A DNA stretch of 8,010 nucleotides, from positions 1-8,010 of the forward strand of contig JAISML010000020.1 of assembly GCA_031276775.1 (NCBI GenBank). Direction: 5' to 3'. The stretch's first letter is position 1; the number at the start of each line of letters is the position of its first letter. Below, one piece after another: positions 5,210 to 8,010 of this stretch. The translations under genes were made by a program, and so were the position numbers. The notes under the pieces were generated by a model. It saw only the letters and a list, made by a program, of their open reading frames with translations, searched no databases and was not told the origin of the DNA. Origin of the DNA: Eubacteriales Family XIII. Incertae Sedis bacterium (GTDB taxonomy: Bacteria; Bacillota; Clostridia; Peptostreptococcales; Anaerovoracaceae).

Positions 5210-6475
5210 ATGAAAGACACACTTCAAAAACGGGTCCTGATCCTCGCCTTGTACGCAGGGGAAATCATGATGAAAAGCGGCGCCGAAATATACCGCGTCG
5301 AGGATACCATCGTACGCATCTGCCGCGCGTGCCGCATCGATTACGTGGAGTGTTTTGCCACGACCACGGGCATCTTTCTCTCGCTTGACAGCGGCAGGGA
5401 TGAAAACGACATGCACACGTTCATCAAACGGATCGGGGGGACGGGCATCGATCTGCTGAAAATATCGAGGATCAACCATTTTTCCAGAGTGTTCACGACC
5501 ACCGACCTCAGCGTGGCGGACGGTTTTGAGCAACTTCGGGAGATCAATGCCGCAAAATCCATGAGCGTATGGATCCGGATCCTTGGGGCGATGCTCGTCG
5601 GAGCTTTCCTTGCCCCCTACTTTGGGGCGAGCATCCTGGACATGACCTGCGCCGCCATCACTTCCGGTCTGAGCTATTGCATCGCTTTGGGCATTGAAAA
5701 GCTGCGGTTTCCAAGCTTTATCCGCATTTTTGTCAGTTGCGCCGGCTGTGCTTTGCTCGTACTTTCCCTATCCTCTCTCGGTCTCGGCCACAGCGTTTCC
5801 CCCGTTTTGATCGGAGGCACCGCCATCTTCATGCCCGGCGTCGCCATCACAAATGCCGCGCGGGACATGCTCTCCGGCGACATGCTCTCCGGCGTCGCGC
5901 GTTTCACGGAAGCGCTGATTGCCGCCGTGGCAATTGCGGGGGGCATCGGCGCAATGATGAAGATCTGGTTTCTGTTGGGCGGGGAAATCGCCCCGGACGA
6001 CAGCGTGGAATACGAACCGGGTTTTTTCTTCCTGTTCGGCTTTTTCACGACCGTCGGGTTTTGCATCCTGTTCAACGCGCCAAAGAAACTGATCCCTCTC
6101 ATAAGCGGCATCGGCGCGGTGGGAATGTTCGCCATGGCGTTTGGCGTTCACCTGGGGTACGGCGCGGTCGGTTCCGCTTTCATCGGTTCCTGCATCGTCG
6201 CCATCCTTGCCGAATGCTCGTCAAGAGCGGGACGGGACGCAACCACGGTATTCATTCTGCCCGGCATCATTCCGTTCGTGCCGGGCGCCACCATTTACAA
6301 AACGATGGAAAACATTTTGGACGGGAACTTCGCGTCCGCGACTTCCAACGGCGTGGAAACCTTTGCCACCGCCGGCAGCATTGCCGTCGCGCTCATTCTC
6401 ATCGCTTCCGTCGTCAGACTGTTCAATGCCTTGCTGCGCAGAATCAGACATTTGCCGGACAAATCGGAACACTGA
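5210..6475 (+). CDS. thrE: Threonine/serine exporter, single-chain ThrE family
   Basis: This 421-residue membrane protein should export threonine and serine, and perhaps other small amino acids or dipeptides, driven by the ion gradient. Residues 1 to about 115 form the soluble N-terminal part with the family motif SGAEIYRVEDTI (23-34). From about 122 on there are roughly ten hydrophobic segments. The loop MPGVAITNAARDMLSGDMLSG (208-228) and ILPGIIPFVPGATIYKTMEN (349-368) are hallmarks of the N-terminal and C-terminal domains (PF06738 and PF12821). Many relatives split these domains into two adjacent genes, as in E. coli YjjP and YjjB; here they are one chain, like C. glutamicum ThrE. I chose the ATG at 5210 because it precedes the conserved LALYAGEIMMKSGAE helix and directly follows the promoter. 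No Shine-Dalgarno sequence is present. It is divergent from patA and converges on atpC. Confidence 0.92.
   Translation: MKDTLQKRVLILALYAGEIMMKSGAEIYRVEDTIVRICRACRIDYVECFATTTGIFLSLDSGRDENDMHTFIKRIGGTGIDLLKISRINHFSRVFTTTDLSVADGFEQLREINAAKSMSVWIRILGAMLVGAFLAPYFGASILDMTCAAITSGLSYCIALGIEKLRFPSFIRIFVSCAGCALLVLSLSSLGLGHSVSPVLIGGTAIFMPGVAITNAARDMLSGDMLSGVARFTEALIAAVAIAGGIGAMMKIWFLLGGEIAPDDSVEYEPGFFFLFGFFTTVGFCILFNAPKKLIPLISGIGAVGMFAMAFGVHLGYGAVGSAFIGSCIVAILAECSSRAGRDATTVFILPGIIPFVPGATIYKTMENILDGNFASATSNGVETFATAGSIAVALILIASVVRLFNALLRRIRHLPDKSEH
5864..5893 (+). repeat. Perfect 15-base tandem repeat inside thrE
   Basis: GACATGCTCTCCGGC occurs twice in a row (5864-5878 and 5879-5893) and encodes DMLSG twice, residues 219-228. 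The doubled Asp-x-x-x-Gly pattern is normal for the ThrE family (relatives read like RDLxxGDxxSG), so the repeat is a conserved motif whose codons happen to be identical, or have been homogenised. Confidence 0.8.
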
Positions 6476-6476
6476 C

Positions 6477-6508
6477 GCGGGAAGACTACCGTTTCCGTCT
6501 GCTCCCGC
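6477..6508. terminator. Hairpin between converging thrE and atpC, possibly bidirectional
   Basis: GCGGGA-AGAC (6477-6486) can pair with GTCT (6497-6500) and TCCCGC (6503-6508), a 10-base-pair stem with a 2-base bulge and a 10-base loop. It spans the thrE end and the last codons of atpC. The two stop codons are only 10 bases apart, so a shared terminator would be economical. No T run follows on either strand, which lowers confidence for intrinsic termination. Confidence 0.35.
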
Positions 6509-6914
6509 CCGCCGCTACGTTCATGCGCGTGAGCGCTTTGTTGAAAGATATCCTGGCTTTCAGTATGTCGGTCTCGTCCGCGTCTTTGTGCGTCCTCAGC
6601 CAGGCTTCAGCCGTTTCCTTGTGCGATTTTGAACGTTCCACATCTATCTCCCCCGGCCATTCCGCCGAGTCGGTGAAGATCGTGATCTCCGTTTTCACAT
6701 CTATGAATCCGCCCGAGATCGCGCCCACCTTAAAATCCTTGCTCCCCGCTTCCTGTATCCAAATCTCACCGATGTCCAAAAGCTTGCAGGCCCACGAATG
6801 GCGCGCCATGAAGCCCTCGTCCCCCGACAGTGTGCGGACGATGACCAATTCCACGTCGTTGTCGTAAAACAGACGCTCGGGCGTCACAATTTCCAATCGG
6901 ATGCTGTCAGCCAT
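6486..6914 (-). CDS. atpC: F1Fo ATP synthase epsilon subunit
   Basis: This 142-residue protein is the central-stalk epsilon subunit, which links the gamma rotor to the c-ring and can inhibit ATP hydrolysis. The N-terminal beta-sandwich starts with IRLEIVTPERLFYDNDVELVIVRT and has GDEGFMARH at 31-39, GAISGGFIDVKTEITIFTDSAEW at 64-86 and then the junction to the C-terminal helices, GEIDVERS at 88-95. Length is usual. The loop after the conserved His39 reads HSWACKL where most epsilon subunits have HAPL or a close variant, so the proline is missing. The ATG at 6914 is supported by AGAGGA (6923-6928) 8 bases upstream. It follows atpD by 45 bases on the same strand, the normal end of an atp operon. 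Identity rests on fold motifs plus position next to atpD. Confidence 0.92.
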   Translation of the reverse strand: MADSIRLEIVTPERLFYDNDVELVIVRTLSGDEGFMARHSWACKLLDIGEIWIQEAGSKDFKVGAISGGFIDVKTEITIFTDSAEWPGEIDVERSKSHKETAEAWLRTHKDADETDILKARISFNKALTRMNVAAGGSRRKR

Positions 6915-6922
6915 TTTGGGGA

Positions 6923-6928
6923 TCCTCT
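6923..6928 (-). promoter_or_regulatory. Ribosome binding site of atpC
   Basis: AGAGGA on the minus strand lies 8 bases before the ATG at 6914, inside the 45-base atpD-atpC gap. It supports this start for atpC. Confidence 0.7.
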
Positions 6929-6959
6929 GCCGTTTCCATGCGCTTCAGGTTTTTGCGCG

Positions 6960-8010
6960 TCATTTCCGCGCACGTTCGATCACTTCGTCGATGCCGCCCG
7001 CAAACAGGAACAACCCTTCGGGTATCCCGTCGTGTTTGCCGTCCAAGATCTCGCGGAAGCCCCGAACCGTCTCCTTGATGGGCAGATATTTGCCGGGCAT
7101 GCCCGTAAAAGCTTCCGCGACGCTGAAAGGCTGCGACAGGAAACGCTGTATCTTTCTCGCCCTGCCCACAATGAGTTTGTCGGAATCGGACAGCTCGTCC
7201 ATGCCGAGAATGGCGATGATGTCCTGCAAATCCTTGTACCGTTGCAACACTTCCTGCACTTCCCGCGCCGTATTGTAATGTTCCTCGCCGATGATCAGCG
7301 GATCCATGATGCGGGAGGTGGATTCCAGCGGATCGACGGCGGGATAGATGCCGAGCTCCGTGATGGCTCTGGAGAGTACCGTCGTTGCGTCCAAATGCGC
7401 GAACGTGGTGGCCGGGGCAGGGTCGGTCATATCGTCGGCCGGCACGTATATGGCCTGACCCGACGTGATGGAACCTATCTTCGTGGAGGTGATGCGCTCC
7501 TGCAACGCGCCCATCTCCGTCGCGAGGGTGGGCTGATATCCCACGGAGGACGGCACGCGCCCCAACAGCGCGGACACTTCCGAACCCGCCTGCGTAAACC
7601 GGAAGATATTGTCGATGAACAGCAGGACGTCCTGCCCTTCCTCATCCCGGAAGTATTCCGCCATGGTGAGTCCCGTGAGCGCCACCCGCATCCGCGCGCC
7701 GGGCGGCTCGTTCATCTGCCCGAATACCATGGCCGTCTTTTCGATGACGCCGGATTCGATCATTTCGTAAGAGAGATCGGTCCCTTCCCGTGTGCGCTCC
7801 CCGACGCCGGCAAAGACGGAAATGCCGCCGTGTTCCTTGGCGATGTTTCGAATCAGTTCCTGAATCAAGACGGTTTTCCCCACCCCGGCTCCGCCAAAAA
7901 GACCGACTTTGCCGCCGCGCGTGTAAGGCGCAATCAGATCCACCACCTTGATGCCCGTTTCAAAAATTTGCGCCGTCGTATCCTGATCTTCGAAAGAGGG
8001 CGCGGCTCTG
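6960..8010 (-). CDS. atpD: F1Fo ATP synthase beta subunit, C-terminal 349 residues (runs off right edge)
   Basis: This is the catalytic beta subunit of F1, which makes ATP from ADP and phosphate as the rotor turns. The visible part starts at about residue 125 of a protein that is normally near 465 residues, and it has no start codon here. In fragment numbering, the Walker A P-loop GGAGVGKT is at 39-46, GERTREG with the catalytic Glu is at 70-76, Walker B VLLFID is at 128-133, SSVGYQPTLATEMG is at 154-167, and the DELSDSDK segment at 271-278 corresponds to the beta DELSEED loop. The C-terminus GGIDEVIERARK is a normal end. All key catalytic residues in the visible part are present. It is upstream of atpC with a 45-base gap. 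The rest of the atp operon should lie to the right, outside the window. Confidence 0.98.
   Translation of the reverse strand, partial: RAAPSFEDQDTTAQIFETGIKVVDLIAPYTRGGKVGLFGGAGVGKTVLIQELIRNIAKEHGGISVFAGVGERTREGTDLSYEMIESGVIEKTAMVFGQMNEPPGARMRVALTGLTMAEYFRDEEGQDVLLFIDNIFRFTQAGSEVSALLGRVPSSVGYQPTLATEMGALQERITSTKIGSITSGQAIYVPADDMTDPAPATTFAHLDATTVLSRAITELGIYPAVDPLESTSRIMDPLIIGEEHYNTAREVQEVLQRYKDLQDIIAILGMDELSDSDKLIVGRARKIQRFLSQPFSVAEAFTGMPGKYLPIKETVRGFREILDGKHDGIPEGLFLFAGGIDEVIERARK

Noticed and set aside
4991..5533. Minus-strand open frame covering the divergent region and the start of thrE
   Set aside because: Overlaps thrE antisense and the promoter region; composition and lack of motifs point to a shadow frame.
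5864..5893. thrE tandem repeat as a phase-variable or recent duplication
   Set aside because: The doubled Asp-x-x-x-Gly motif is a conserved family feature, and a 15-base unit would not cause a frameshift.
5737..6867. Plus-strand open frame of about 376 codons crossing thrE and antisense to atpC
   Set aside because: It overlaps two well-supported genes in another frame, and its Arg/His-rich translation is typical of a frame-shifted reading.
1..8010. CRISPR arrays, tRNA or rRNA genes, insertion sequences, defence or phage genes
   Set aside because: No regular repeats, cloverleaf-like segments, transposase motifs or related proteins were seen on either strand.

Overview
The window is GC-rich bacterial chromosomal DNA with tight gene packing. 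Several genes have strong AGGAGG-type ribosome binding sites. The gene set (F1 ATP synthase beta and epsilon genes, a single-chain threonine/serine exporter, a YgjG-type putrescine aminotransferase, a YbjQ-family protein and surface-glycan enzymes) and the sequence flavour of the glycosyltransferases suggest a Bacillota/Clostridia-like organism. That placement is inference: there is no rRNA or other phylogenetic marker except partial atpD.

Layout from left to right. (1) Positions 1-3418 hold a minus-strand cluster, read right to left: a LegC-family sugar aminotransferase (2252-3418), a 107-residue YbjQ/UPF0145 protein (1800-2123), a GT4 glycosyltransferase whose start overlaps the YbjQ stop by 4 bases (613-1803), and a GT2 glycosyltransferase that runs off the left edge (1-586). 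This looks like part of a surface polysaccharide or glycan-modification locus. (2) A 154-base gap is followed by patA (3573-4934, minus), putrescine:2-oxoglutarate aminotransferase. (3) A 261-base divergent intergenic region (4949-5209 plus the patA ribosome site) carries a sigma-54-like promoter for patA, two notable dyads and an extended -10 promoter for thrE. (4) thrE (5210-6475, plus) encodes a fused threonine/serine exporter. (5) It converges, with a 10-base gap, on the 3' end of the ATP synthase operon: atpC (6486-6914, minus) and the C-terminal three quarters of atpD (6960 to beyond 8010, minus).

The most interesting signals are regulatory. Both the LegC-family gene and thrE have a good -10 hexamer exactly 6 bases before the ATG and no Shine-Dalgarno sequence, which predicts leaderless mRNAs. 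Neighbouring genes such as patA and ybjQ have classical ribosome sites. The patA promoter has TGGCAC-N5-TTGAA, one base off the sigma-54 core, which fits the known RpoN control of patA (ygjG) in E. coli. A 26-base-period duplication covers the GT4/GT2 junction and contributes the first codons of the GT2 enzyme. I see no CRISPR array, mobile element, tRNA, defence system or clearly new biological system in this window.
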